From positions 13,580,162 to 13,644,161 of the forward strand of contig OW804099.1 in NCBI GenBank assembly GCA_942159475.1: 64,000 nucleotides of DNA, given 5' to 3'. The notes under the pieces are model-generated. The model was given only the letters and a program-made list of their open reading frames with translations. It had not been told where the DNA came from and did not search any database. This DNA is from Sthenelais limicola (Eukaryota; Annelida; Polychaeta; Phyllodocida; Sigalionidae). The position numbers and the translations under genes are program-made. This document shows, piece after piece, positions 32,857 through 45,524 of this stretch (the first letter of the stretch is position 1; each line of letters starts with the position of its first letter).

Positions 32857-35800
32857 TGAGTTAGGGATAAATCTTTTATTGCTTGCTGATGTGACATAAC
32901 ATTACATAACATGAATACAGAGTTTATAAAGTTGCTGTTATAAGGTCCACTGTAGTTGCATAATATTACGTAATAACTTAATAAGTGTCACATCTTGCTT
33001 GTTACACATCCAGAGTTTGTAACCTTGTTTAACAATGGGAGTCCTAGTGTTGAATGTAATATGAATGAATTGGTCAACAACCAATTCTTTAATGTAATTA
33101 TTTGAAGATTGCATTATACAGATCAAGGTGTCTCTTGGGAGTTCACCTGACACGGCTATGCCGGGTATAAAATGCTGTGTATCAAAATATTAATAAATAT
33201 ATTTGATAATCAATATTTAATTACTTAATAGGGGGTCTGACAAGGCTGGCCTTAATTAGGTCATTGACTGGATGACCTTGGCCTATATTAGCACTGACCT
33301 GGCCTTAAGTTTTCCTTTGCTTGAACACAAGAAGACTCTGTGTCCTTCCCTTTACCTATGGTTTCTTTGGTGGAGTGAAGGAGGATGGTGGTGAGAGAGA
33401 AAAACTTGTGTGTTATAATTGCACGTCCACTTGCTTGTGTGACTTTGCTGAGAATGCGTTTGAAACTGCAGCTAGCTGTTTGGGCCTGGAGTAGCTCTCC
33501 CGTGATTGGCCCAGCTGAGTTGTTTCAATGGTTAAGTCCAACAAACAGATGCATTGTCCTAGGCCAAGGCGACTCCTTGTTTGGTTAACATACATTAAAA
33601 GATTTTTAATTTCCCCAAAATGTACTGTGTGTGACTTAAGGACAGCACTGAAGCAAGCCTTGAGTAAAACCATGAGTGAAGTCTTCACACTACAGTAGGT
33701 TGGGGAGACTTGTCTTGTAGACTTATGTAACGATGCCCCTTATTGTGTTCTTATCCTAGCGAACTGTTATAACTATGTTTTTAGGAGCCAAAAAATGGAT
33801 TTTGTAATGTCTTCGCCCTGTCAGCTTTTTGTTGTTGTTGAACATCGAAGGCCGTAACGCCTAACCGTGCCCATTGACTATGTCTTATTTGATTATGTAA
33901 ATTGAGAAGAAATTGTTAAATCTTTAAAAAAACTTCAATGAAGTTCAATGATTGAATAACGTCTTAATTATAGATATTGCCTGTTTCTAAAATTTATGTT
34001 CATATGTTTGAAACATATCACAGTTTGTGAAATATCTACGAAATAAAATTTGTTAAAAAAAATATATATATTCTCATTTTGAATATTGATACAATCAGAA
34101 CAGGATATGTTGTATCGAGGCAGTTCTTCCAGAAGATCCTAAAATGCCAATACAAATAAGTAACAGATAATCACCGTAGTAATCATTCTGTTAACACATG
34201 GTGGCATTCTATGAAATAAACCAGTTATCAACAAGCCTAAATATTGTCAACAAGTTAAATACGAGTTATTCCCAAGCTAAATAAGATCATTATATTTCAT
34301 ATCAATATTTCTTAGCTAAATAAGATGAAATCAATACTTTTCACATCTTTATCAATGATTGTAATACATGCTGTGCACGCTTCTCATTGCTTTTTAACTG
34401 CTTCATCAGCAGTCTTCCTTTTGCCAGGTTTCGGGGCTTAGACTGTACCTGGTGTTGTTCAAGAGGTGCCCCAGCAGAGCTGATCAGGCTCCACTTAGCG
34501 ACTGCAGGTTTCCAGGGGCAGTGCCATATGTGGACCCCCTTCCACCACAGATTGGTGTGTGTCCGGGGTGTGTGTCCGGGCTTGCCTCCTATTCTGTCTC
34601 ACATCCATTTCTGAACCGCATTCCACAACACAATCTTATCCTGTGTTAACATATTTACTCTCCAACCACAAATGGAAATCAGTAAGTTGTATTCATTTAG
34701 CTGAATGAGGTTATATCAACCATAATTATCACTAAATAAACCATGACTATCACTAAATCCCCCATGATTATCACCAATCATTATCACTAAATTAATCATG
34801 CATATCACTAAATCAACCATAATTGACTATTTAGGAACTCTGGCCTCGAAATCTGCAAGTTGTGTAATATGTTTTAACCTGAAAGAATATATGATGTGAA
34901 TAACCGTTTTTATAATTTACCATACTTCATAATTTACCATACTTCATAATTTACCATACTTCATAATTTACCATACTTCATTTTGTATTTAGGGTTTTAG
35001 CAATAAACATTGACACAAGAAATATTTGCCTCATCTTTTTTTATTGATGACTCACTGCAAAAGTATGTTGAATATATAGTTTGTTCCTTACTGTGGATAA
35101 AGTATAAAGTAACAGAATTCCTTTATTATGTTTTAAAAACTATTATCTTAGTTGGTGTTTCTATTATTATTCGGGGAGAGATGTTGTTCTGTTAGTGCTT
35201 GAACTGTGTACAGAATGCAAATCCCGAATACTGGTATCATCGAAAAGGGATGCGGACAGCCTGGTATAGGAGAGTTGCATAGCCGCCATTTTGAATCTTG
35301 ATTTGCATGAAATTATGGGACTAATGGTACAGTGTAAAATCTATAGAAAACATGTCATCTTCAGCATGGACTATTTATCAATGCTTTACTGTTAATATCT
35401 ATGTGTTATACATGTTTCCATAACACAAGCTCCCATCTTCATAGGTTTTCATAGATCATCTATACAAGCTATGATGTTGGTGAAAACATTCTTGCAATTT
35501 TTGATAAAAACGTTGCCAATATTTGTATGTCAGATATCAACAGAATCCATCCCAGCATACACTGCAGTAGACATGCGCAGTGAGACATGCAAATCCCCTA
35601 TTGCACGTGGCAATGTTGACAAAAAACAGTTTGGTATATCCGGTTGTGTGAGGTATTAGGTTGACGGTGGGTGTCCGGTGGGTATCAGGTGGCCAGGATG
35701 TTGTGTTGTCTTGAATTCATGACAGCTGCAGAACTAAGAGTAAAAAGTACAACATACAAAGTAAATGTGCCAAGAGGGCAGGCTAATTGAGTAAAGTTAT

Positions 35801-36075
35801 TTCAAAAAGGTTAATTGAATAAAAGTAAGTTTTTAAAAAACATATCATTTCAGTAAAACACACTGGACAAAACACCTTGCTTGTATCGCTAGAATAGTAG
35901 ACCCTTCACAAGCATGTTAGTATAAAAACTGTTCTGTTGTCTTGTCCATACAATTTCTTTCAATGTAAAGAACACATCGAGTCCAAGACTCAATTGGATT
36001 TAATTTCAATGGTGACGGTCAACCCTCAATCAATGAAAGATATAGGGTAAGATTTGTTGGCTGGTCGTCCAGTTT
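32857..36075. other. Degenerate 3' part of unit copy 3; no gene seen
   Basis: Fragments match the flanks of copies 1 and 2: 32945-33050 with 7030-7130, 34680-34880 with 6300-6390, and 35940-36050 with 7930-8040. A finger remnant occurs at 33610-33640 (AAATGTACTGTGTGTGACTT). A 17-bp tandem repeat, AATTTACCATACTTCAT, has four copies at 34913-34982. The open frames here are short and unsupported. Confidence 0.55.
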
Positions 36076-36084
36076 GCTCCGCTC

Positions 36085-36855
36085 GCTATGGAAATCAATA
36101 TTATACTTGCCTATCAATAAGTTGGTATGGGAATCACTTACCTATCAATAAGTAGGTACTGGAATCAATATTATTCTTACCTATCAATAAGTAGGTATGG
36201 GAATCACTTACCTATCAATAAGTAGGTACTGGAATCAATATTATTCTTACCTATCAATAAGTAGGTATGGGAATCACTTACCTATCAATAAGTAGGTACT
36301 GGAATCACTTACCTATCAATAAGTAGGTATGGGAATCACTTACCTATCAATAGGTAGGTATGGGAATCACTTACCTATCAATAGGTAGGTATGGGAATCA
36401 CTTACCTATCAATAAGTAGGTATAGGGATCACTTACCTTAGTAACCTATCAATAAGTAGGTACTGGAATCAATATTATTCTTACCTATCAATAAGTAGGT
36501 ATGGGAATCACTTACCTATCAATAAGTAGGTATGGGAATCACTTACCTATCAATAAGTAGGTATGGGAATCACTTACCTATCAATAAGTAGGTATGGGAA
36601 TCACTTACCTATCAATAAGTAAGTATGGGAACCACTTACCCATCAATAAGTAGGTATGGGAATCACTTACCTATCAATAAGTAGGTATGGGAATCACTTA
36701 CCTATCAATAAGTAGGTATGGGAATCACTTACCTATCAATAAGTAGGTATGGGAATCACTTACCTATCAATAAGTAGGTATGGGAATCACTTACCTATCA
36801 ATAGGTAGGTATGGGAATCACTTACCTATCAATAAGTAGGTATGGGAATCAATAT
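36085..36855. repeat. 31-bp tandem satellite, about 24 units
   Basis: The unit contains ACCTATCAATAAGTAGGT, a short inverted repeat (ACCTA/TAGGT around TCAATAAG), plus ATGGGAATCACTT. Some units have a longer variant with AATCAATATTATTCTT. It is contiguous, with no unique spacers, so it is not a CRISPR array. Confidence 0.9.
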
Positions 36856-36944
36856 TTTGATTGATTGATTGTAACAAAGCCTTAAAGAAACCTTATACAT
36901 TTCCCTTCATGGTCGAAATTTAAGTACATGGGTCAAAGATATTT

Positions 36945-38040
36945 CTACTATCTTTTTTAAAAACTTTTATTCAATATATCAACAAAGAACCTCCTCAAGC
37001 AGTCGACATCGATAAATACAATGCTCTATTCATCTCTTTAATGATAATAATATGAAACAACACCTTCTGAGTGTCCTTTCAAAATTGCCTTGTCACATCA
37101 CTTGAGGTGTAGGGTTTCACACAATAACTTTTTGAGACCTCTATGGATTTTGACTTATCTCGCTGTTTCTACAGTATCCCTATTTTGGGTGCGTTGACCC
37201 TTGGTTTGATTGAATTAATTTTTTTCTCTCTCCTCTCTCTTTGTGGTGTAGTACGCCCAAATGTTTATACAAAGAACAATTTGATTATATGCTTCTCTTT
37301 TACCCAGGTTTACATGGTGGATTTTTACTATGACTATACAGTATGATTATGAAAGAAACAGTACATATCTGTATTTACCATTTACTCCCTTCACATAAAT
37401 CAGGGTATATTTTTCTCCAATGTTCCTTTGTTTCCTTTCTCACATTAAGACACTTATCCACACTAATTATTTGTCATGGACGACATCACATTCACACTAC
37501 ATACTTCTAAAAGCCCTTGCTAGGGCTCCTCAGGGTGTATCTAATTCCTCTTGTTGCTACCAAAAAACAGCAATTGTCATTTGTCACTAAGAAAATTATT
37601 TTGTTGTTTGTCGCTATATTTTCGTAAAACAGCCAAATTTTTGTCGTTGAGGACTATTAAGTTCTTTATCAATTTGTCAGGCTAAGAAAGTGTCTATGTC
37701 GTTTGTCACTAGCTGCCTTTGAAATTTGTCCATCTAAGAAAGGGCTGTGTTGATTTTTTGAATTAGATTCAGTCAATCCATCATACACATATTAAGCAAC
37801 ATTTTAATCGAGAATTGCAAGGATCTTTTCACCAATTGCATAGTTTTGTAAATGATCTATAATATCCAAATATATAATTGTTGTTTCAGGGAATCACGTA
37901 AAACACATGGCCATTTACATGAATATTGCGCCAAATATAAAAATTTTCTATGGCTTTTACACTGATATACAACTCATGTGAATCAAGAGTCAATATGGCG
38001 GACGTGCAAGACCACTATTGAAGGCAACAAAGTGGGATCA
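36945..38040. repeat. Dispersed repeat, long copy (also at 51825-52452)
   Basis: Its start (CTTTTATTCAATATATCAAC) and its end (GACCACTATTGAAGGCAACA) recur at 51825-52452, where about 0.4 kb of the middle is absent. No protein is recognisable. It could be a nonautonomous element; the difference between copies is an internal deletion. Confidence 0.65.
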
Positions 38041-38479
38041 TAATATAGAATGTAATGAGAGCCGTGTCTAGGAGGCTGTATACGATGCTCACCAGTTTTT
38101 ACCGACCTGAGAATCTCTCGAGAGGCTGCTAGCAATCAGAAGCTTGGTGGAGGCATTTTTTGAGATAATTGCTTTAGGTTGACTTGTCCTAGTGTCTATA
38201 CTACTGGAGTATATTTAGTTACTTTACTGGTAATTGCCCACCTATAAATATTGCAAACTGTTTTTAAGGCATCAAATTTTCACACTTAGAATAGAAATAC
38301 TTATTGGATGTTTTACTGTTTACTATCATTGGAATCGGCCTGATATCATCTTTTCAATTATGATGATATCTCAAATTCATTTTTTCCGACTTGTGACTCA
38401 TTTGTCTGTAACACATCACAAATAGATAAATCCAACATGACAACACATCTACAACTGGTGATTTTCAATTGAGATAAAA

Positions 38480-38872
38480 AATGTTTCAGGAAAATGAGTC
38501 ATAAGTCGCAAAATTGATACTTTTCAAAGTGTTTTTTTCACAAGATCACATTATTGGAATGTTCTAATTTTTAGAGTGTTCATCACCTATAGCTATATCA
38601 ATTGATGTATCAAATTTCAGGACAATCTATGTAATATATCTTATCGTTTTAAAGGTCCTCATATGGACTACATTTAGTTACTTTACTGTCAAGAAATATA
38701 GCAAACTTTTTTTTTCAAAAATGAAAATATCAAACTTAAAATCTAGAAATACTTATTGGATTATTAGACTGTTTACTACCATTGGAATCGGCTTGATCTC
38801 ATCGTTTCAAATATAATGGTATCTCAAAATATATTTTTTGCGACTTATGACTCATTTTCCTAAAACACATAA
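38480..38872. mobile_element. MITE with TGAGTCATAAGTCGC inverted ends, copy 1
   Basis: The left end is CAGGAAAATGAGTCATAAGT and the right end is its inverted match. Related copies lie at 42150-42442, inside the sulfotransferase intron, and at 54225-54622. It is noncoding. Confidence 0.7.
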
Positions 38873-38898
38873 CAAATAAGCTTCACAGCTTTAATTGA

Positions 38899-41800
38899 TT
38901 ATAGAAAAGCTGGTTTCTTGTGATAATCATATATCATAAAATCAACACCAAATTTACTATACAAATTCTGCATTAACTTCCGTGGCACCTTCTTAAAAAG
39001 CTTCAATGCTGATGATATATCAGTCCCTGTTGCATGGGTTAACATATTAGTCCGAGAGAGCTTCGAATTCTTGAAAATATTTGCTAAAAGGAAAGAAGAA
39101 TCTTCATCAAACGTCTCCATTTTGCCAATGAAGTCATAGTCTAAGAGGCAGGGTCGACACCCCATTGTATATGACGTCCAATGAAAATTGCTAGCATTTG
39201 CCCGTGTTACAAACTTTATAAAATCCCTTGGTAATGTCCCAACTACAACTTTCTTATTAACTAAGGCCTTTTTGCCTCTAGAGTAAAGTGTCATCTGTTG
39301 AGCAATTTTCTTGAAAGTATTAATGCTGATATTCTTAGCTTTGGAGACGTTAACAGGGGAGAGCCATGTCTGGTTGATTTTCTCGTGGTAGGCCGAGGCG
39401 AGGCGAGTGAGGGGATGTCTGACAAACATGAACTTGTAATACTGGCGGAGAATCTCTCTGCGCTGTGTTGTGTTATAGGAGGAGAAGGTTGTGATTCCGT
39501 AACTGAAATATAGCAGAGAAAAGGCATTGATTCCATAACTGAAATATAGCAGAAAAAAGGCATTGATTCCATAACTGAAATATAGCAGAGAAAAGGCATT
39601 GATTCCATAACTGAAATATAGCAGAAAAAAGGCATTGATTCCATAACTGAAATATAGCAGAGAAAAGGCATTGATTCTATAACTGAAATATAGCACAGAA
39701 AAGGCATTGATTCCATAACTGAAATATAGCAGAGAAAAGGCATTGATTCCATAACTGAACTATAGCAGAGAAAAGGCATTGATTCCATAACTGAAATATA
39801 GCAGAGAAAGGCATTGATTCCATAACTGAAATATAGCAGAGAAAAGGCATTGATTCCATAACTGAAATATAGCAGAAAAAAGGCATTGATTCCATAACTC
39901 AAATATAGCAGAGAAAAAGCATTGATTCCATAACTGAAATAGGTAGAGAAAAGGCATTGATTCCATAACTGAAATATAGCAGAGAAAAGGCATTGATTCC
40001 ATAACTGAACTATAGCAGAGAAAAGGCATTGATTCCATAACTGAAATATAGCAGAGAAAGGCATTGATTCCATAACTCAAATAAATAGAGAAAAGGCATT
40101 GATTCCATAACTGAACTATAGCAGAGAAAAGGCATTGATTCCATAACTCAAATAAGTAGAGAAAAGGCATTGATTCCATAGCTGAAATATAGCAGAGAAA
40201 AGGCATTGATTCCATAACTGAAATAAGTAGAGAAAAGGCATTGATTCCATAACTGAAATATAGCAGAGAAAAGGCATTGATTCCATAACTGAAATATAGC
40301 AGAGAAAAAGCATTGATTCCATAACTGAAATATAGCAGAGAAAAGGCATTGATTCCATAACTGAAATATAGCAGAAAAAAGGCATTGATTCCATAACTCA
40401 AATATAGCAGAGAAAAAGCATTGATTCCATAACTGAAATAGGTAGAGAAAAGGCATTGATTCCATAACTGAAATATAGCAGAGAAAAGGCATTGATTCCA
40501 TAACTGAACTATAGCAGAGAAAAGGCATTGATTCCATAACTGAAATATAGCAGAGAAAGGCATTGATTCCATAACTCAAATAAATAGAGAAAAGGCATTG
40601 ATTCCATAACTGAACTATAGCAGAGAAAAGGCATTGATTCCATAACTCAAATAAGTAGAGAAAAGGCATTGATTCCATAGCTGAAATATAGCAGAGAAAA
40701 GGCATTGATTCCATAACTGAAATAAGTAGAGAAAAGGCATTGATTCCATAACTGAAATATAGCAGAAAAAAGGCATTGATTCCATAACTGAAATAAGTAG
40801 AGAAAAGGCATTGATTCCATAACTGAAATAAGTAGAGAAAAGGCATTGATTCCATAACTGAAATATAGTAGAGAAAAGGCATTGATTCCATAACTGAAAT
40901 ATAGCAGGGAAAAGGCATTGATTCCATAACTCAAATATAGCAGAGAAAAGGCATTGATTCCATAACTGAAATAAGTAGAGAAAAGGCATTGATTCCATAG
41001 CTGAAATATAGCAGAAAAAAGGCATTGATTCCATATAGGAGAAAAAAGGCATTGATTCCATAACTGAAATAAGTAGAGAAAAGGCATTGATTCCATAACT
41101 GAAATATAGCAGAGAAAAGGCATTGATTCCATAGCTGGAATATAGCAGAGAAAAGGCATTGATTCCATAGCTGGAATATAGCAGAGAAAAGGCATTGATT
41201 CCATAACTGAAATATAGCAGAAAAAAGGCATTGATTCCATAGCTGGAATATAGCAGAAAAAAGGCATTGATTCCATAACTGAAATATAGCAGAGAAAAGG
41301 CATTGATTCCATAACTGAAATATAGCAGAGAAAAGGCATTGATTCCATAGCTGGAATATAGCAGAGAAAAGGCATTGATTCCATAACTGAAATATAGCAG
41401 AAAAAAGGCATTGATTCCATAGCTGAAATAAGTAGAGAAAAGGCATTGATTCCATAACTGAAATATAGCAGAGAAAAGGCATTGATTCCATATAGCAGAG
41501 AAAAGGCATTGATTCCATAACTGAAATATAGCAGAGAAAAGGCATTGATTCCATAACTGAAATATAGCAGAGAAAAGGCATTGATTCCATATCTCAAATA
41601 AGTAGAGAAAAGGCATTGATTCCATAGCTGAAATATAGCAGGAAAAATGCAGTCTATTTAAGGGCAGTGTTATACCTTATTGTGTCATAAGTATACATCC
41701 ATAAAATTTTAATTCATTATACCTGTACCTCCTTCCCCCACGGCAGTCACATTGAGACTGACCACCTGGGCGTCACCCATTGGCTGATGCCCACATGGTC

Positions 41801-43714
41801 AATCAGAGCTGGACCTAATGAACCATTGTTCATTAACCCATATATAAGGGACTGCCTGGGGCCCTATCTAGCTAGTTACCTCCCGGATTCCAACTAGGTT
41901 ATACCATCACATTATATACCTGTACCAGGAATAAATATTTGTGTAAACTCGGGTGGATAATTACTAATAAAGTACCTAAATATACTCCATAAGATAACCT
42001 TAGAAATGTATAGATATATTTAATACATTGCCTTAAAATTGTGTTCATCTATTAATGTCACTGGCAGCATCAAGTATCCTAAAAATTAGAATATTCCAAC
42101 AAAGATATCTTATAAATAAATCACTTTGGAAAATATCCATATGTTACCCGTTTTAGGAAAAGTCATAAGTCGCAAGATATGAATTTTGAGATATTACCAT
42201 ATTTGAAAAGATGAGATCAAGCTGATTCCAATGATTGTAAACACTAGGACAACTAATAAGTATTTCTACTTATCCAGAAACATTGCAAACATTTTTTTCA
42301 AAAATAAAAATATCAAACTTAATGTTTCTGGATGGGTAAATTAAACGCTGGCAAGGATTTATTTCAATAAAGAGATCTTGTGACAAACACACTTTGAAAA
42401 ATATCAATTTTGCGACTTATGACTCATTTTCCTGAAACACATCACAATTATACAAACTTACCTTTTCATTTGTGCCTTCTGGTGGATAGTTTCCTGATCT
42501 TCTTCCACAGGTTTACCAGACATCTGTGCCAACCTTAGCTTCCAGGTGGAGGAGCCAACCTTGGGTAGCGGGCAGTAGAGCACCTTATGCCTCTCGTCTA
42601 CGAGCAACTCCGTGTATGCCTGCCTCCCCAGACAATCCATTGAAACAGGGTCAGAACAGTTCGCTTTCAGGGCAAGCAGAAACTCACAATATTTCCACAC
42701 TAGAGCCGAGCGACTTTTCTGTCTCTGGAGAATAGTTTCGTCAGTTTTACTGTGTGTCTTTTCAGGATGTGTTAAAGTAGTGTTTTGGCTATTGTTTATT
42801 AGTGCCATGAGTTTATTCCACATTGGTTGGCGGTCTCCAAATGCGATTTTCGCTTGTGCTATTTTTGTGTTGGTCTGTATCGTGGTAATGCTGTAGAGAT
42901 ATAAAGACACACCTGAAATCAGAAATATATATATGGGTCAGATTTTCAGAAAATGTACAAGTCACCTTCTCCAGTCCTCTCAAATAATCCAAATTTCAGA
43001 CAAAAATAAAGTTCAAAATTCAGTTCAACCTAACCAAACAGATTGCTAGATTGTGGTTAAAATGAGACCCATCACGAAAATGTGAAAATTCGAGCAATAA
43101 AATTTATCAAAAAAAATAGGGATTTTACCAATTACTGAGATCAATAGTGAATGTAGAAATAGAAAGGTATATATGGAATGAAGAAAGCTCTCAATGAGAG
43201 GAAAGCAGAAATACACAGAAAAACATATTTTTATGAATAGTAAAATAATATGGCAAAATAGCACAAGTGGAATTTCTGACCCATCTAATGAACTCCTACT
43301 AGTAGATCTTCATCTTTATATCAAGGTACGTCATATTTAACGCATGTGGTTATGCTTTCCTAACATATTTGTATGGATAATGTTCATAGTAGAAGTTATT
43401 ATAAAAGTGGCTATTGGGTCAGATTACCAGAAAATGTACAATTCACCTTCACCAATTCTTTCAAATAATCCAAATTGAAGGCACAAATTGGGTTCAAAAT
43501 ACAGTTTCACATAATAGAAGGGATGTGTTTTATCAATGTGATACCCAAATGTCCCCAGATATAACTTGTATTTATCATTTTACATGCTAATTCACCATTG
43601 TTTAATAAATGTGTAGAGCTGGTGATTGTACATTTTCTGATGATATGAACCTATTATTCATAGCTTAAACTTACCACTGAATAGAACAATGGCCATCATA
43701 GCGCCGACACGCAT
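38899..43714 (-). CDS. Golgi carbohydrate sulfotransferase, three exons
   Basis: Spliced from three exons: 43714-43675, 42912-42462 and 39502-38899 (364 residues, phases consistent, GT-AG). Exon 1 plus the start of exon 2 encode a type II signal anchor (MRVGAMMAIVLFSGVSLYLY). The 5'-phosphosulfate loop is LPKVGSSTWK in exon 2, and the 3'-phosphate motif FVRHPLTRLASAY is in exon 3. These define the Sulfotransfer_2 family (CHST8-14/HNK-1 type), which moves sulfate from PAPS to glycan hydroxyls in the Golgi. Asn-X-Ser/Thr sites suit a lumenal enzyme. The exact sugar cannot be told. Intron 2 is 3 kb and contains a MITE and a 2.1-kb minisatellite that ends at the acceptor of exon 3. Confidence 0.88.
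39502..41645 (-). repeat. 36-bp minisatellite built on a 3' splice site, about 59 units
   Basis: On the gene strand each unit reads CCTTTTCTCTGCTATATTTC, then AG, then TTATGGAATCAATG. That is a pyrimidine tract, an AG and a near copy of the first bases of exon 3 (TTACGGAATCA). Units of 35 bp and variants with ACTTATTTCAG also occur. The array abuts the true acceptor at 39503. Open frames across it on the minus strand come from the repeat. Confidence 0.93.
41646..42461 (-). other. Rest of sulfotransferase intron 2
   Basis: AT-rich intron sequence, with a MITE of the TGAGTCATAAGTCGC family at 42150-42442 next to the donor of exon 2 (GTAAGT at 42461-42456). No exon was seen. Confidence 0.6.
42934..43650. 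mobile_element. Two MITE copies of the GGGTCAGATTTTCAG family in sulfotransferase intron 1
   Basis: A truncated copy lies at about 42934-43055. A copy with both ends lies at about 43418-43650 (GGGTCAGATTACCAGAAAAT at the left, ATTGTACATTTTCTGAT at the right). The family has about 28-bp terminal inverted repeats and no coding capacity. Confidence 0.7.
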
Positions 43715-43865
43715 GTTCAGCTGGATGAAAAGAATATTGTGCTCTTACTATTATTGCAAGTTGAATTGTGGAAACATGTATTAGACAGAACTTACTATTA
43801 GACAGAATATGTAGATAGAACTTACTATAATTGCAAGTTGAATTGTGGAAACATGTATTAGACAG

Positions 43866-44028
43866 AACTGTACGAGAGGTTAGAACTACAAGTGTGATTC
43901 AATGGCTCGAGTTTACACTTAATTTTGTATCCAACAAGTGGTCAAAGGTTGCATGTTGGATGCAAAATAAAGTGTAAACAAGGCTATTGAATTACATGAG
44001 TAGTTCTTAACCTTGTGTACAGTTCTTT
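43866..44028. repeat. Long imperfect palindrome
   Basis: The left arm from GAACTGTAC through ATTTTGTATCCAACA pairs with the right arm, GTTGGATGCAAAATAAAGTG through GTACAGTTC. It is a foldback structure of about 160 bp, upstream of the sulfotransferase start. Confidence 0.75.
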
Positions 44029-44032
44029 CTTT

Positions 44033-44317
44033 ATACTACAACCTGGAAATAATAGAAAATCATCATTCTTACGCTTGTAATAGGCTGGCAGAAGCAATTC
44101 ATGACAGCCATGTTTTTCTTAATGTGCCTCACTGCTGCAGTAAGCTCATCTCTGATTGGTCTGACGTCATCATTGACGGGGATATAGACCAATCACAGAC
44201 GCGCTTACATTGCGGTAGTTCTATCTCTTTATACAATGCGTACAGAAATGCACAAACTATTAAATGGACATATTCTTCCCGCTCGAAGTGAATAACCCAT
44301 TAAGTTGTAGTATAATA
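44033..44317. mobile_element. Short TIR element (MITE-like)
   Basis: The ends are TTATACTACAACCTGG and its inverted match (TTAAGTTGTAGTATAATA). It abuts the preceding palindrome. The open frame inside has no domain. Confidence 0.5.
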
Positions 44318-44688
44318 GGGGATGTCCATGCCCCACTGCACATGCCTTTCATAATGCATGCTGGGGTGTATTCAGATCAAATCTGACATACAAATATTTA
44401 GCAACATTTTTATCAAAAAAGCAACCTTGGATCTTTTCACAAGTATCATAGCTTGTGCAAAATGGATCTATAATATCCAAATGCATGATGGGAAAGATGA
44501 AGTCTTGTTTCATGGAATCATGTGAAACACATGGCTATTTACATGAGAACTCTGTTAAATATTCCATGCTGAACATAACATGTTTTCAATAGCTTTTACA
44601 CTGACATACAAATCTCTTTATTCCATACAAATCGAGATTCAAGACGGCGGACATGCAAATTCCCTATTAAAATACGCTAAAAGACATC

Positions 44689-44745
44689 ATGATCATGATC
44701 ATGAGCCTATTATAACTGATCATGATCATGATCATGATGTCAGCA
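44689..44745. repeat. Perfect GATCAT-rich hairpin
   Basis: GACATCATGATCATGATCAT and two more bases, an unpaired 14-15-base loop, then the exact complement. The arms are 22 bp and are themselves made of repeated GATCAT. Confidence 0.9.
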
Positions 44746-45376
44746 GGTTTGATGATCGTTTAAGATTCCCTCAATCTCTAGATAATTTTTAGGTAATTTA
44801 AGTAGCTAATATAAATATGTTATATAATTATTCGTATTGGCGGGTAGCCAAAATTAATCAAAAAAATAATATTCTGATTTCTTGAGTTTGGGTTTAGAAT
44901 TGTTCAAGAAAGGCATTCTATCAACAGTTTTATGAAGTTTATTAAAAGTTTTAGTAAATTTTCACATTCATTATTAACAATATTAGTTTTCTTAAAGACT
45001 CTTATATAATGTAAAAGGGTCAGATCATCAGAAAATGTACAATTCGCCTTTTATTTCACCTCTGGAATGGAGTGTCCATAGACTTTGTATAGGCTTGTTA
45101 TATACGAGTGAGCGGGAAGAAATATGTTTCATTCCTCCCTAGGGAAGAAACAGATAACCCAGTTTATCCTTCTGCATTTTCATTGGCTATTCTGAAAGTA
45201 GGACAGGGTTGTCATGGCGTCGTCAACGCCACGCCCGACGTCACGACGGCCGTCATAAACTCAAGCGCCACTGGAACTATGCCACTCCCTTGCCGTATTG
45301 CTCTCGCATAAAGTTACCATAATTAAAAGCAATCTAATATGTTTAAAATCGTTTGTAAGAGGTCAAATAAATCTCG

Positions 45377-45524
45377 AACTAACCTTAGTGCTGTCTGTGG
45401 GATCATTCTTCACCTCGTTTCCGGCGAGGGGAAACCCTCGGTGCTACGCTTCGCTCCGCACCTCGGGTTTACCCCGCCTCCAACTCGGTGAAGAATGATC
45501 CCACAGACAGCACTTCGGTTAGTT
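45377..45524. repeat. Inverted repeat with 27-bp perfect core arms
   Basis: Arms GTGCTGTCTGTGGGATCATT... and the exact complement enclose a GC-rich loop (CGAGGGGAAACCCTCG is itself a hairpin). Outer bases AACTAACC/GGTTAGTT extend the pairing. It splits a member of the GGGTCAGATTTTCAG MITE family, so it inserted later. Confidence 0.85.

Noticed and set aside
36085..36855. Possible CRISPR array
   Set aside because: The repeat is contiguous, without unique spacers or cas genes, in eukaryotic DNA. It is a tandem satellite.
40148..41625. Several 200-340-residue open frames on the minus strand (YGINAFSLLYFS repeats)
   Set aside because: They arise from the 36-bp minisatellite, whose length is a codon multiple. 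The array is intronic except for possible use of nearby acceptors.
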